Source: Mytilinidion resinicola
Taxonomy: Eukaryota > Ascomycota > Dothideomycetes > Mytilinidiales > Mytilinidiaceae
Direction: 5' to 3'
DNA: 64,000 bases
Assembly (NCBI RefSeq): GCF_010093595.1
Contig: NW_022985455.1
Coordinates: forward strand, 929,650 to 993,649
The translations under genes were made by a program, and so were the position numbers. Below, piece after piece: positions 45,285 through 56,749 of the stretch. Within the stretch, counting starts at the first letter, position 1. Every line of letters starts with the position of its first letter. The notes under the pieces are model-generated. The model made no database searches and was not told the origin of the DNA. It saw only the letters and a list, made by a program, of their open reading frames with translations.

Positions 45285-46714
45285 TTAAGTCGTCTTCTTC
45301 GCCTTTGTCCCTTTCTTAGGCTTGGCTTTGGGCTTCGACTTTGATTTCGGCTCCATCTTCACTCCCACATTCGCTACCTCGCTCGCTGGCTTCACATCGA
45401 TAGTAGCGTTGTCGGCCTGAGTCTCGTAGACACTCGTAGCGGTATCACCAGGGAGCCCAACTCGGTGCTGCTTCTCAGTGACAGCTGCAGTGTGATTGAC
45501 CAACGTGATGCCACTCAGCTCAAGGCTAACACTTCCGGAGTCCTCGCCCTTAATTCCCCTCTTTTGCCCTGCCTCTCGTGTCGAAAGCTAGTTCCGTTCC
45601 ATCTTCACCGTCGCATTGATGACTTGCTTGCTTGACTCCATTTTGAGTTTCTTCGACGGTGCAGCGCTACCTGAAGCCTCTGCCCTTTGGGCAGGATCCT
45701 CGAGTTTCCGCTTTAGCTCCTGTTCGGCTCCAGAAGCAGTATTCGGCGTAATACCAATAACACCAATATCTACGAGGGCACACGACCCGGTAATGAAGTC
45801 CTGATCCTACGGATCCAAGTCTTCGAGCCCTTCAAGCTCACCGGCGGCGAGTACGTCTCGTATTCTCCTGTACTCATCTACGGTGGCACAGCCCCTATTA
45901 GTATTAGCATTCGCTCCAACACGATCTAGAAATATGATCCAAACCTACCAATGCTTGTATTTCCAGCTCTTATGCCCTTGGAATCGCACTAGATTCCCCA
46001 GCCTGAGCTCCCCCTTCTTGCTCTTGACTTTCGCATCCTTACACTCCTTATTCTGACAAGTCGCTCGACCCTGCGGTGCAATTTCGACCTTGTAAACTGG
46101 CTCCGGAATCCCTTTGAACGTTGTGTCGGTCACCCTACCGGCCTCGAGCGCGAGCCGGAAATGTTCCTTCGCCTGCTCTGTCAAGGTGTCGTACCCCGGG
46201 GCATTCTGCGGTTCGCCTTTGGCGATATCCTTGATGGTGTTGATCTGTTTATTGGTGACGCAGCGCCTGGACAGTGAGCGTCGGAACGCATAAAGAGTAG
46301 GATCTACTCACCAATGCTTGTAGGTCCAGAACATCTCCCCGGTGTGGAAGAATAGCGTGTAAGTCCCAAAGCGCAGTTCGCCAAGCTCAATCTTGTGGCC
46401 TCCTCGCTTGCAGGGCGCGCTCTGGCAGGCTGCTAGGTTTGAAGGGGAATGCTCTGATTTGTGATCAGCGTAAGAAGACGGTGTGAGGAGTTCTTCGGCT
46501 CACCGACGCGATGTTTGGGGATGCTGTCGGCTTTGTCGTCGTCGTCTGGCACGATTGCCGGCGCAGCGGACTGGATAGGCTGCGACTGCAAAGGTTCGAA
46601 TGCGTAAGTGACGGCTGGATGAGCGTTGCGACCGCCATCATGATTGTGGTCAATTTGTGAGCTCAATACGATAGGCAGCAAGTCCGTGACGTGAGGGATG
46701 GTTGAGAGGCTCAT
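45285..46714 (-). CDS. Double PARP-type zinc-finger protein, frame interrupted by two TAG codons
   Basis: Minus-strand exons 46714-46504, 46453-46312, 46266-45949 and 45894-45807 give 252 residues ending at a TAG at 45807-45809. Two zf-PARP modules are clear. Finger 1 has CQSAPC (residues 80-85), GELRFGT and KHWRC; finger 2 has CQNKEC (188-193), GELRLG and KHWGC. These fingers bind DNA breaks in PARP1 and ligase III, but no catalytic domain is present. After the TAG the same frame continues for 72 codons (with KRKLEDPAQ and SKKLKME), meets a second TAG at 45588-45590, then runs 100 codons to a lysine-rich end, KPKKGTKAKK. The protein-like tail suggests the ancestral protein had about 425 residues. 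It may be a decaying gene, a readthrough case, or sequence error. Confidence 0.75.
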
Positions 46715-47386
46715 CTTGAGACTTCGTGAGTATGGACAGGTACAAACGAGTGCAGGGAACAGTGTGAAGGATGAAAAGAAGACGAGGAAGCAAGTGGCGA
46801 AGAGCTTGGGATGAAGAAGTTGGGGATGAAGTGGGATTAGGAAGAGGTGAGCTCGACGTTAAGTTGAACGGAAGGCGCGCCTGACCAGGCAGCATCCACC
46901 ACCGCGATGTCATTTCTGGATAGCTACTCAACTTCTTTATTCTTCTATAAGCAGAGAAAGCGACAATACTCCACTCGAATGCTGGTGAAGACCATTGAAC
47001 TCCTACATTCGGTTGACGCCCGTGACCTCACCTCTAATAAGCGCGTGAACTTGGAGTACAAACTAAGAGACTCTCGAAACATACGAAGTCCATACTATAT
47101 CGCGTAATACGTCAATTACTCATACATATTAGATGCTTTCCTACCTTAGGTATCTTTTGCCAATGATAGAATCACAATGGCCCCTGCCCCCTTTTGCGAT
47201 GCATCCAAATCCGGCCGATTCCCTAAAGTCTCACCTATGATGAACATCCACCGGTACCAAGATCTGCTCCTGGCTGCTCCCACCAAAAGCCCGTCCCTCT
47301 GACTGTGTCCAGGAGTAGGAGTGGGATACGTTTTGATATCTCGGAGCAGCGACGGCTGGGCAAGTGGCTTCGACCTTCGCTCTTGA
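46715..47386. other. Intergenic region
   Basis: Lies between the zf-PARP gene start and the 3' end of the Vma22-like gene, both on minus. No gene or repeat recognised. Confidence 0.5.
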
Positions 47387-48119
47387 CTACCCCTCGATCT
47401 TCCGTAGCCTCTTCCTCGCCCTCCCGATCTCAATCTGTAAGTTCCTCAGCTCTTTCGAAAGCGTCGCGAGACGCGGTATAGGTCCCTCAATAGCTGAAAC
47501 GAAGCTCGACTGAGCGGAACGGAGGGCGGGCGGAACGAGGATGCCGAACCAGCGGATGGGATCTACAGACTTGGTGCTGGTGGGGTTCTCGTCTGACGAA
47601 CGGACGTCCGAGGTCTTCTCGGACGGCTCTGGTCGATCGGCTTGGGGTTCGTTCTTCGAGGGCTGCTCAGGCGCACCTGGTTTTTCGGATTCGTCTTTCG
47701 AGAGGGTCTCTTGTGGCTCAGATTTAGATACTGTGAAGCTCGGAACGTCGTCTTTCATTTGCAGAGACCTATATTATAAGAAGCGGACTAGTATAGGCAG
47801 TACAGCTACATACACATGTCTGGACGCCTGCATGCGCTCGTCGTAGTAATCCTGTCCGAACCGAGTGCGGTTGTGGTAATTTGCTTGTGCGAGGGACATA
47901 TAGCCCTAATATTCGTAAGCTGAACGCAACGTTGGAGTATTTTATCAGGTGCATAGCTACCGAAGACAACTGCGACGACGCCTGCTCTCGCGCCTTCATA
48001 TATTGGTCCAGAAGCTCCAAATACTGCTCCAGCAGCTCGTCCAGCCGTGTAACGAGCTCGTCTCGCTCATCCTCGATCTGCAACGGTGTTTCCGGGGGTG
48101 GTGTAAGTAATTCCGCCAT
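47387..48119 (-). CDS. Vma22/CCDC115-like V-ATPase assembly protein
   Basis: Minus-strand exons 48119-47961, 47905-47814 and 47768-47387, 210 residues. The N-terminal helix (LDELLEQYLELLDQYMKAREQ) is a coiled coil, followed by GYMSLAQANYHNRTRFGQDYYDERMQASR. A Ser/Glu/Lys-rich linker separates it from the C-terminal block WFGILVPPALRSAQSSFVSA and a final coiled coil. This two-block pattern marks the Vma22/CCDC115 family, an ER factor that with Vma12 and Vma21 assembles the Vo sector of the vacuolar proton pump. It is divergent from the SHY1 gene, with 164 bases between starts. Confidence 0.85.
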
Positions 48120-48283
48120 ATTGCACTTGTCGTGTCTTTCTCAGGACAACTGCATGGTGTTGAAGCTTCCCCTGAAGCTCCCCCTCCACCTCCGCGGCGT
48201 CACCGCTCTCGGCAACTTTTCCCAAGCTCCGATCTGAACATCTCACCACCACCATTCCCCCCCATGAACCCCATTCAAACACA

Positions 48284-49436
48284 ATGTCCAAGCCGCAGCC
48301 GTTCCTGCGCGCATTGGGGCGATCAGCAACCCCCAATGGCCCGAGCATAGCACTCTTCACACGCGCATCCCGCACACCACGCTTCCAATGCCTCCGCCAA
48401 CCCCTCCAACGGCGGTTCAAGAGCACGCAGCCGGCCGATAATCCAGACTTTGAGTCTATCCTCGACAAGCCGGTTCGCATAATGAGGAGCGGGAAGCAGC
48501 ATGGGCCGGGATTGATAATACTGGGTACATCTTCTAACTCTCATCTATCTATCCCCATTCAAAACCAATCAGATCAACTCGATTCAATATGAACTCCTTC
48601 CCATGCCCCCAACACCCAACCCCCAAAACACCACTAACGCCCTCCTAGCCCTCATCCCCGTCACCGCCTTCATCCTCGGCACCTGGCAAGTCCAGCGCCT
48701 GGCCTGGAAAACCACCCTCCTGGCCTCGCTCGAAGACCGCCTCGTGCGCCCCCCGCTGCCGCTGCCGCCCAACATCGACCCGGCCGCCATCCCCTCCTTC
48801 GACTACCGCCGCGTCTACGCGACGGGCATCCTGCGCCACGATCTCGAAATGCTCGTCGGCCCGCGGCTGCACGACGGCGACGACGGCTACCTCGTCGTCA
48901 CGCCCTTGGAGCGCACCGACGACGCCGGGAAGAAGGCGCGGATCCTCGTGTGCCGGGGGTGGATACGGAAGGACAAGGCGGACCAGAAGACGCGCGCCGA
49001 GGGCTTGCCGCGGGGCGAGGTGACGGTGCAGGGGTTGCTCAGGGAGCCGTGGAAGAAGAACATGTTCACGCCCGTGAACAGCCCGGCGCGGGGGCTGTGG
49101 CATTTCCCGGATGTCGGCGAGATGGCGCAGTGGACGGGCAGCCAGGCGGTGTGGATCGAGGAGACGATGCGGCCGGATCTGCTGCTGGCGTACGATCGCG
49201 AGGCGAAAGGGGTGCCGATTGGCAGGCCGGCCGAGGTGAATATTAGGAATAATCATACGCAGTATATCTTCACGTGGTATGTATTGGGGGTTTCATGATT
49301 GAAGTTTGGGCTTGGGTATATTGCTAATGGGACTAGGTATGCGTTATCTGCGTTCACGACGGTGATGCTTTGGATGGTCGTTAAGAAGCCGCCGTCGAAT
49401 ACGGCAGCAAGGGTGAGGCATAGTACACAGTGGTGA
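48284..49436 (+). CDS. SHY1: Shy1/SURF1, cytochrome c oxidase assembly factor
   Basis: Exons 48284-48524, 48649-49276 and 49337-49436, 322 residues. The Arg-rich N-terminus with QRRFKSTQ is a mitochondrial presequence. The first membrane segment ends in FILGTWQVQRLAWK, the SURF1 signature. The intermembrane domain has YRRVYATG, GYLVVTPLER, CRGWI and the conserved NNHTQYIFTWY, and the second membrane segment is SAFTTVMLWMVV. SURF1 proteins help insert heme a into Cox1 in the inner membrane. Gene intact. Its 3' end lies 27 bases from the 3' end of the convergent CENP-T gene. Confidence 0.95.
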
Positions 49437-49463
49437 TTTCAGCCGCCATCTATCATCATTCAT

Positions 49464-51321
49464 TCATTCCTCCTGCATGGTCTCCATCCGCGTCCGTCTC
49501 GGCCGCTTCACTTTCCCTGGCGGCGCCATCCGGATCTCCTGAAGTAACTCCCTGGGCAGCAGCTTCTGCGCTAGCGAGAAAGACGACGTGTTGGCATTGA
49601 TCTGTCGTTGTCTGTTGAAAGTTTGTTAGCGTTGGGTGTATATATGTACAGTAATGTAACATACCTCTTCATAAGCGTAATGACATCAGAGTCATCAATT
49701 GTCTTCCGCTTCGCATGCTGCGCATAATCCGCCAGGTCTTCACCAGCTTGCTCAAAGAACCAGTCTGTAGCCTGCATGATTGCAGTGAGCGTTTCTTTGC
49801 TGATTTTCGAGTTGATGCCCTGGGACTTCGCGAAGCCATTTGCAAGCTTCTTGACGACGCCAGAGGGAAACTCTGGGTACTCGGTTCCATCTTTCGAGAC
49901 ACGGAGTTTTCTTTGTCGTCGTCCTGCTTTTTTGGCCGTGGCAGGATCAGGACCAGGGAGAATGCTTCGATCTACGGCAGCCTCTTCCTCTCGGTACGCT
50001 CGTAGATCTGCTTCCATCATCTCTTCGTCTGGATCCTCAAATTCCGGTTCGTCGTCGAGAGCTATGTCTTCTTCGGCTTCCACAGCTTCATCGTCGTCGT
50101 CCTGGACTGGCGGGACCATATCGTCATCATCCTCCTCATACTCCCCATCCTCCGTCTGACCTGCATCATCATCCGGAGCCTCGGCACCCGCAACCGCCGG
50201 CGAGGCTTCACGAAGAACCCGTTGCGGGATGGTAAACCTAAATGTCGGATCATCCGGCTCGTCGTCGTCGTCTTCCAACCCCTCTAGCTCACTCAGTCGA
50301 CTTTGCCTGCGGTCCATGAGCGCACGGAGCTCGACTGTGTTGTCATCATCCCCGACATCGTCATCCCCGAGCAGCAGCGCATCCTCGTCCATCCTCGGCC
50401 TTTGATTGATGAACGCGCCATCAATCTCGAACTCGCTCGGCTCGGCCCCTAGCTCATTCAGCTCACCGAACCCACTCAGACGCGTGGAGAACCGCCGTCT
50501 CGGGTCCTCGCTCAGTGCTCGCCGTCCGAATTCGAGTGATTGCAGAGTCGTGTTATCCACGTCGTCTGGTAGGTCCGGGAGCATCGATTGCCGCGGTGGA
50601 GCCTCGTGGAAGGAGTCATCGTCGTACAGATCACCCAGAGGCATGCTAAGGCGCGGTCGCTCCATGTCCGGGCTGGCATCAAAGTCGTCCAGGGCGGGAT
50701 TGCGATTGCGGGGAGGTGGGGCGCCGCCATCAGGGGAGAGGACCGTGGGCTTGGTGGTTTTTGCGAGAACTGTAGCGGCGCAATGATTAGTTACTGTGAA
50801 TCGCAATGATGTACTTGAAATGCATTGGTGGTAAACGTACTTCTACTCAACGCTCGCAGCGTATCCCGCGGCGTCTCCCTCTGCCCCCGCCCGCTCTTCC
50901 GCCTGTTCTGACCCGGGGTCCGCGCAGCCTCCAAGCGTTCTCGCAGCGCGCGAATCGCATGAGGTGTTGTAGGAGCGCCGCGACGCGCTGTGATGGGACG
51001 AGTTGCTGGGCCGCCTCGCGGTGTACGTGCCGCACTTCCTGGAGTGCGGATCGCGATATTTGGGGTTCTGTTGCGTTCGCGGCCTCCGGAGAGCGGACCG
51101 GCGCTGGATGGTCGTCGAACTGGAGTAGAAGCCGGACGAATGATTCGGCCGAGCTGGTGTAGCTGAGATGGAATTAGGATAACGATATCAAGTCATAATT
51201 GGGTATAGAAGCTTACAGTCGCAAATGCCGTTTCTTCCGTTTCCTCGTCCGGAGCTTCTTCATTGGCGTTGGAAGCCCGAGGAGTGACTCGCAGTCTCTT
51301 TCGCTCGGGGGGTTCCGACAT
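49464..51321 (-). CDS. CENP-T, inner kinetochore histone-fold protein
   Basis: Minus-strand exons 51321-51217, 51162-50841, 50769-49665 and 49611-49464, about 559 residues. The N-terminus is basic, with repeated RTPGS/TPR motifs that are likely Cdk sites for Ndc80 binding. The middle is long and acidic (EDDDD and DDDDEAVEAEED tracts). The C-terminal 110 residues form the histone fold: FPSGVVKKLANGFAKSQG, then SKISKETLTAIMQATDWFFE, then KRKTIDDSDVITLMKRQRQ, followed by the CENP-T extension LAQKLLPRELLQEI. In vertebrates and fungi CENP-T pairs with CENP-W and links centromeric chromatin to microtubule-binding complexes. The gene is divergent from the CMS1-like gene with 185 bases between starts. 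Confidence 0.93.
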
Positions 51322-51506
51322 GCTGGTGTATGAATGGTGGGGTCAACGGTGGTAGTGGAGTTGTCTTTGGGGAAGTATGCGATGTTGACATGGTGTTGAG
51401 TTCCACGCGTTGGCGTCGGTGGTTATCGATAAGATCAAGGCTTGGCATAAATTCTAGATTCACGGGTCCACCAAAATTCTCCAGTAACTTTCCACATTCA
51501 TCCAAA

Positions 51507-52546
51507 ATGTCAGGCTCCGACTCAGAAGGCGGTGTCCCGCTCGTGGAGCCTAAGTTTAACACAGCAGCAACAGTGTCAGTCTCTAAGAAGCGAAAACGGG
51601 AAGCAGAAGCCGAGGCAGAGGCAAAGAAGAAAAAGAAGGCCAAGCAACGAAAGAAGAAGAAGCCCAAGAACATCCTCGATGAAGACTTGAACGAGCAGCT
51701 GGGTGTCAATGTTGCGTTTGCGCGGATGGATGCGCAGTTGTTAGCCGATTACATCAATCAGCGGACTGCCCATTACTGGAAGGATATGAGTTCGGTGGAG
51801 CTTGAGGATAGGTTTATTCCAGGTGAGTGAGGAAAACGACATAACGTCGTAGTATCAGGGGACTGATTTTGGCCAAGTGCGTGCTATCCAAGATACCAGC
51901 GAGTGGGAATGGCCCCGGAATCTAGAGCATCTGGCGAAGTTCTTGAAGAAGAGTTGCGGAAAGCTCAAGCCCGTTTCGACCAGCTCGAAGGGCAGCCCGC
52001 ATACTTTGATCGTTGCTGGCTCAGGCATCAGAGCGGCGAATCTGGCAAGGTACAAGGCATCTGATTCCAGACTGTCACTTCATCTACTGATTCCACTACT
52101 AGAGCCCTGAAAGACGGCCTTCCCAATGAGGGAGTCAAGGCCCCGAAAGTTGGCAAGCTGTTCGCAAAGCATATCAAGCTAAAGGAAGCCATCGAATTCT
52201 GTTCTCGAGAAGGGTATGGCTTCATCTCTCTACGTTTAGGGAGCTCTTACTGACTTTCGTAGCATGGACTTCGGCGTCGGCACTCCACAGCGAATCTCAG
52301 AGCTCCTAGAGAGCAGTAAGCATCACCTCAATTCATTCAAGGTTCAAGACTCTAATCCATGTAGGCGCGCTAAAGTGCTCAAATCTCAAGCACATTGTAA
52401 TCGATGCTTCATACATCGATGAGAAAAAGCGTGGTATTCTCGACATGAAAGACCTGCATAAAGCAGTGCTAGATCTTCTTCTGAGAGGAGAGTTCAAAAG
52501 CTCTGAGGATTCTTGGGATGATCAGTTCCGCTTGATTCTCTACTAG
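51507..52546 (+). CDS. CMS1: Cms1/CMSS1-like 90S pre-ribosome protein
   Basis: Exons 51507-51822, 51878-52049, 52103-52213, 52263-52315 and 52365-52546, 277 residues. The N-terminus carries a long Lys-rich coiled stretch (KKKKKAKQRKKKKPKN), a nucleolar-type signal. The core then shows HTLIVAGSGIRAANLARALK, APKVGKLFAKHIKLKEA, GVGTPQRISELLES and HIVIDASYIDEKKRGI, the Cms1 pattern that resembles a helicase-like Rossmann domain without Walker catalytic residues. Yeast Cms1 is part of the U3/90S pre-ribosome. Exon 4 is only 53 bases. All junctions keep phase. Confidence 0.9.
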
Positions 52547-53216
52547 GCATTGTATTTCCTTCTATTGCACCCGAAAGTTGGTTTCTCATGTAGTGGAGTC
52601 CGGGGACTGGAGTAAGAATGGGTATTGGCCCTTACATCAAAAGTACGTGTGACTACAAGCTCCTCGAATTCCGCATAGAACAGGGAGCAGGGAGGAAGAA
52701 TCCAATCCTCGAGGCGTTCTGTAGTACGTACAAGACGGGAACCTTGTCAACGCCATCAAGCGGTCATAAAACTCATGTCTACTCCAATACCAAAGCTATA
52801 GCGAAAGGCATCCACGCCTGAACATGCCCAAAGCTCTGCAACTATCTGCATCCCAATAGGTCTGCTTACTTATCGCGACTCAAAACAGAAACAAAATTCT
52901 ATTAAAAGCAATGAGGTGCGTGCATGAATGACTAATGAACGCTGGCATTGTTGCAGGTCACAAGGCCCGTCTGCAACTTCAACGTCCCACAGGTTCGGGC
53001 TTCTTCGTAGCGACGAGCCGGCGCATAAGCACGTCCGAGTCCGCCCGATTTAATGGTCCAGTCCTTGTATAAGAGCATAGCTTTTGTTTCCTCAGGTCCT
53101 TACTATTTTTTCAGTCATCCAAACTAGCTCAACATCCAATCTACTCAACTTGCTCCGCCTTTCCAACTCCTTTGATCAATCGTTCACATCACCTCACTCC
53201 GTTCCATCTCAACACT
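52547..53216. other. Intergenic region
   Basis: Contains the promoter of the hydrolase gene, with TATA-like TATAAGAG at 53068 and CT-rich leader to 53210. A 67-codon frame at 52618 has no support. Confidence 0.5.
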
Positions 53217-54062
53217 ATGTCTCAAACCAAGCCCACACTCGTCTTCGTCCCAGGCTCCTGGCACGACCCTTCATGCTACTCCAAAGTTATCGCCCTCCTC
53301 GAACCCCAATCCTTCAAATCCGTCGTCGTCGACCTCCCTACCACCCAATCTGACCGGTCCAAGAATCTCTCAGACGACATCGTCGCCGCCAAAACTGCCA
53401 TTGAAGCAGAGATCATTGCCGGCCACGACGTCGTCGTGATCGTGTGGTCGTACGGGAGCGTCGTCGGGAGCAGTGCCATACAGGGCTTCACACGGCCAAA
53501 AGGCGAGGAGGGAAAGGGGGAGAGGGGCCACGTGATTGGTATGGTGTACATGGCCACCGGTTTCAACCCCACAGGCGTGAGCTTCCTAGGGGCGTTTGGG
53601 GGCAAGCCGCCGCCAATTTGGAACTTGAATGAGGAGACGGGGTTTGTGGATCTTGCTGGTACGTATTTATACCTCCTAACACCCCACATGGTCATGGCCA
53701 TGCAAAAAGATTAACAATGTTGGTGGCTGCTAGTGGACCCCAAGGACCTCTTCTACCACGACATCCCAGACGAAGAGGCCAAAGCCTTGATTGCGCAGCT
53801 CCGACCGCAGACAGTCGCCTCACTGACTGAGGTCAGCGATCTGGCGTACTCGGGATGGTTGGACGTGCCCGTCTTCTATCTCGCGACTATTGAAGACAAG
53901 GGGCTGCCGATCGAGGCGCAGCGGATGTTTGTGCAGATGGCGAAAGATGCGGGCGCGGAGGTGACGATTGAAGAGGCGCAAAGCAGCCATTCGGTGATGT
54001 TAAGTCAGCCGAAGCAGACGGCCGAATTTATTGTGAAGGCGGTAAAGGCGTTTGAGGGGTAG
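53217..54062 (+). CDS. Alpha/beta hydrolase, esterase-like
   Basis: Exons 53217-53658 and 53734-54062, 256 residues. The oxyanion region is FVPGSWHD near residue 10. The nucleophile elbow is VWSYGS with Ser78, a Trp replacing the usual Gly before it. The acid is likely in LATIEDKG and the catalytic His in SSHSVM near the end. Size and order match the small fungal AB_hydrolase_1 family related to plant salicylate/methyl-ester esterases. No signal peptide, so probably cytosolic. Substrate unknown. Confidence 0.88.
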
Positions 54063-54721
54063 GGAAAGGGTTTGTAGGCGTAAAAAGGGGAATTGTGGAA
54101 GGTGTATTGGGGAGATTGTATGATGAGATTTGTATCATAATAGAATGTAACTCCGCTCCAGTACAAAGACTGAGATGGTCGATTCCATGCAGGAGGTGTC
54201 GTGTGATCTGACGTGCTCTTCATATCATGTGTTCCCACACGACGTCGCTCCCGAAGAGGGTATAAGATCCCTGAAGTGTGGGATCGAGTTCCTCCCTCAT
54301 AATCTCGCAAGAAGAGCTGGGCTATCAAACAAAGAGACTAAGAACGTCATGGACTAGGATCAAAACCCATTGGACCATTCATGATGGATTTTAAAAACGC
54401 AGCTGAGACCGATCAATGTTGTCTGCTGTAAAAACCATCCGACTATCCCAGAATGGGAAGACTGTGAGTTGGCTGTGTGTACTAACTTTCCTCCTCGCAG
54501 CATCAACTATCTCTCGTGAAGACGAACACCGCTGATTGGCCCGCAGACCTCCTGGATGCGCGGCCTAACTTAAACCCAAGGCAACCGCTGTACTTCGAAT
54601 TCGCAAAGGTCTCTACGGCAGGCTTCTACGACTTCACCAACATCCTCAGAATTTCCAACTTACCATGAAGGACGAAAGGGGATGAACTATTAGTTATTAC
54701 CAGGTTTACTGCCCCCCAGGC
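54063..54721. other. Intergenic region
   Basis: Hydrolase 3' flank and upstream region of a kinase gene. It may contain an unrecognised first exon of that kinase, since TTATTACCAG at 54694-54703 resembles an acceptor. Confidence 0.4.
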
Positions 54722-55462
54722 GTGAAGCGATTCCTTGCCACGGGAAGCAGCGCATTCATTGGCGAGGTAGATGACTCAACCGTCTTGAAATATCCTCGTG
54801 CCCCGGGCGAAGACATGACCCGTCTCGAAGTAGAGAGCAAGCTTCTTAAGATTGTCGGGCCACATGAGCGGATCATAGGGTTCAAGAGCTTCTCCGAGGC
54901 TGGCCTGTACCTGGAACGGGCCGTGAACGGAACCGTCGCCCACTACTTGCTGGAATCTGGCAAACCGCCCCCTTCGCTCGAGCTGCGCCTGGCCTGGTGC
55001 CGCGAGGCTGCCGAAGCAGTCGCGTGGATTCATGGCAGCCGCGTTATTCACTGCGACATCCAACCCACCAACCTCCTTCTCGACAAGACCCTCCACATCA
55101 AGCTTTCAGACTTCCAGGGCAAGCAGCTGTCGGAGACCGGCAAGGTGCTGCTTGACGGCTGGAGCGGCGAACCCTGCAGGTTCTACTGCCCTCGCGACGA
55201 CCCTTTCGATGCGGACGTGAAAACGGATCTTTTCGCGCTAGGGTGCACTATCTACTTCATTATGATGGGCCATGCTGTGTTCCCTGACATTATCGACGGC
55301 GAAGACGCATGGTATGAGAAGGTGAGGGAGAGATTTGCGAGCAAGCTGTTTCCACAAGACGAACATGCTTGCAGCGCTGTTACGTTAAGGTGCTGGCAGA
55401 AGGAATATGAAGCTGCCGAGGAAGTGGTTCGGGACATTGAGGCGCTGGAAAGGACGACGTGA
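54722..55462 (+). CDS. Fungal protein-kinase-like protein
   Basis: A 246-codon frame beginning without ATG (GTG at 54722); the true start probably lies in an upstream exon ending before 54704. Kinase elements are in order: SSAFIGEVDD glycine-loop equivalent, VLKYP with the beta-3 Lys, a central helix EVESKLLK, the catalytic loop VIHCDIQPTNLLLD (HCD instead of HRD, Asp and Asn kept), and LSDFQGK (DFQ instead of DFG, Asp kept). The activation-loop/P+1 area CRFYCPRDD, then KTDLFALGCTIYFIMMG, end the C-lobe. Lys, both Asp and Asn remain, so activity is possible. It belongs to the small fungal kinase family that includes the loci at 55.7 and 58.1 kb. Confidence 0.75.
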   Translation: MKRFLATGSSAFIGEVDDSTVLKYPRAPGEDMTRLEVESKLLKIVGPHERIIGFKSFSEAGLYLERAVNGTVAHYLLESGKPPPSLELRLAWCREAAEAVAWIHGSRVIHCDIQPTNLLLDKTLHIKLSDFQGKQLSETGKVLLDGWSGEPCRFYCPRDDPFDADVKTDLFALGCTIYFIMMGHAVFPDIIDGEDAWYEKVRERFASKLFPQDEHACSAVTLRCWQKEYEAAEEVVRDIEALERTT

Positions 55463-55639
55463 TCTTGAACTAGGGGCATGGTAGCTTGAAGGGATGGAAG
55501 AAGGAGGTGGGGCTAGGCGATTTCTGGGGTTTGGACAAATCTCCGAGCAGCAATCTAGCCTCAAACTTGAATAATTACTGCCTATCGAAAATATCTGAAT
55601 ATGCTATTTCATTCGGTTCGGAGAGTCTTAAGAGTCTTG

Positions 55640-56749
55640 AAGGGCAAGTTGAGCAGTTACAAAATTACAAAACAGGTTCAACAGACGGTCCGGTTTGCAA
55701 AGTAGGTTCATCAAGCCCGAGAAGAATGACCAAGACTAATCGATGCAAAATCTTACAACTGAATGATCCCGTCGTGATCAAGAGCGTTTAAGGCTATTTT
55801 CGAGTTGAGAATGAACGCGATGTCCTCCGCCGCTAAGGTCGAACGCCATACCTAAGACCGATGGTCGATGAAATCAAAGAGCCTTTGGAGCCTACTACCA
55901 TTGTGTTGAAGTATCTTGATAACGACCTTCGCCATGCTTTAGATACTAAGAAGTTAGATCGGAACAAGCTTAAATACGTGTCAAAAAGTATACTTAAAGC
56001 GCTCAGCACGCTGCATGAAGATGGCTTTGTATATACCGGTATGCGCCTATCTTATTATCTGTTCAATCTCTAATATTTGTGCTAGATATAAAGCTAAATA
56101 ATGTCCTTGTTAATTATGTTTCGGCCAACAATAACTAGGCTAATATTCAATTCACGGATATAGAGCTAGCTAATATCGGTAGTACCTACCTAGCCGACCA
56201 TAGATATGCTAAAAAGGGAGTTCCTATCGGCGCTCTAGTTTGGCGGAGCTCTAAAGTGATCCTTAGATTGCCTTGGAACATATTAACTAATATTTAGTTA
56301 TTTAGGATTTGCGTAAGATTTTACCTTTTCAAACCTTACTTTTTATGTGAAGATAAGTTACTAACTTTAGGTCTTACAGCAGCTTATAAGGCTTATATAT
56401 AGGGGCAATTTTAATATTATAACGCCTTATAGAGTTACCTTTAATAATAAAGGTTATAGTATTTATATTTTAATACAGCACTTTAAGTACTTTAGGCTAT
56501 TTCTACTAAGGTATGCTAAATTTTTTGGGGGAGGTAAGGCAGAAAAGGAGCTTAAACTTGTTATATAATATGTGTTCGACAACGTCCTAGAGTTAGAAAG
56601 AAAGCCTTTTAGCCTGGTTAGCGCAAGGAAGGTTTTAAGAGAGGATAGGGATTTCATTTGCAAGATAATGAAACTTAATCAAAGAAACAGGCCTATAGCC
56701 AAAGAACTACTGCAGGATAGGTGGTTTAAGGAACACAGCAAGAGATAAG
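55640..56749 (+). pseudogene. Decayed protein kinase gene
   Basis: Fragments of one kinase can be read in order. VVIKSV is followed by RVENERDVLRR and RTPYLRPMVDEIKEP; then IVLKYLDNDLRHALDTKKL and KYVSKSILKALSTLHEDGFVYT; then after a likely intron DIKLNNVLVNY, then PIGALVWRSSK; and at 56615-56748 REDRDFICKIMKLNQRNRP then AKELLQDRWFKEHS. Many TAA/TAG stops and frameshifts separate them. The middle (56050-56560) is strongly AT-rich, as expected of repeat-induced point mutation followed by decay. The family normally reads RDRPTAKELL at the end. Clearly not translatable. Confidence 0.8.

Noticed and set aside
45774..45841. Splicing out the first TAG of the zf-PARP gene with a short intron ending in CCGTAG
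   Set aside because: The only donor found (GTGAGC) would make a 35-base intron, too short for fungi, and would shift the frame.
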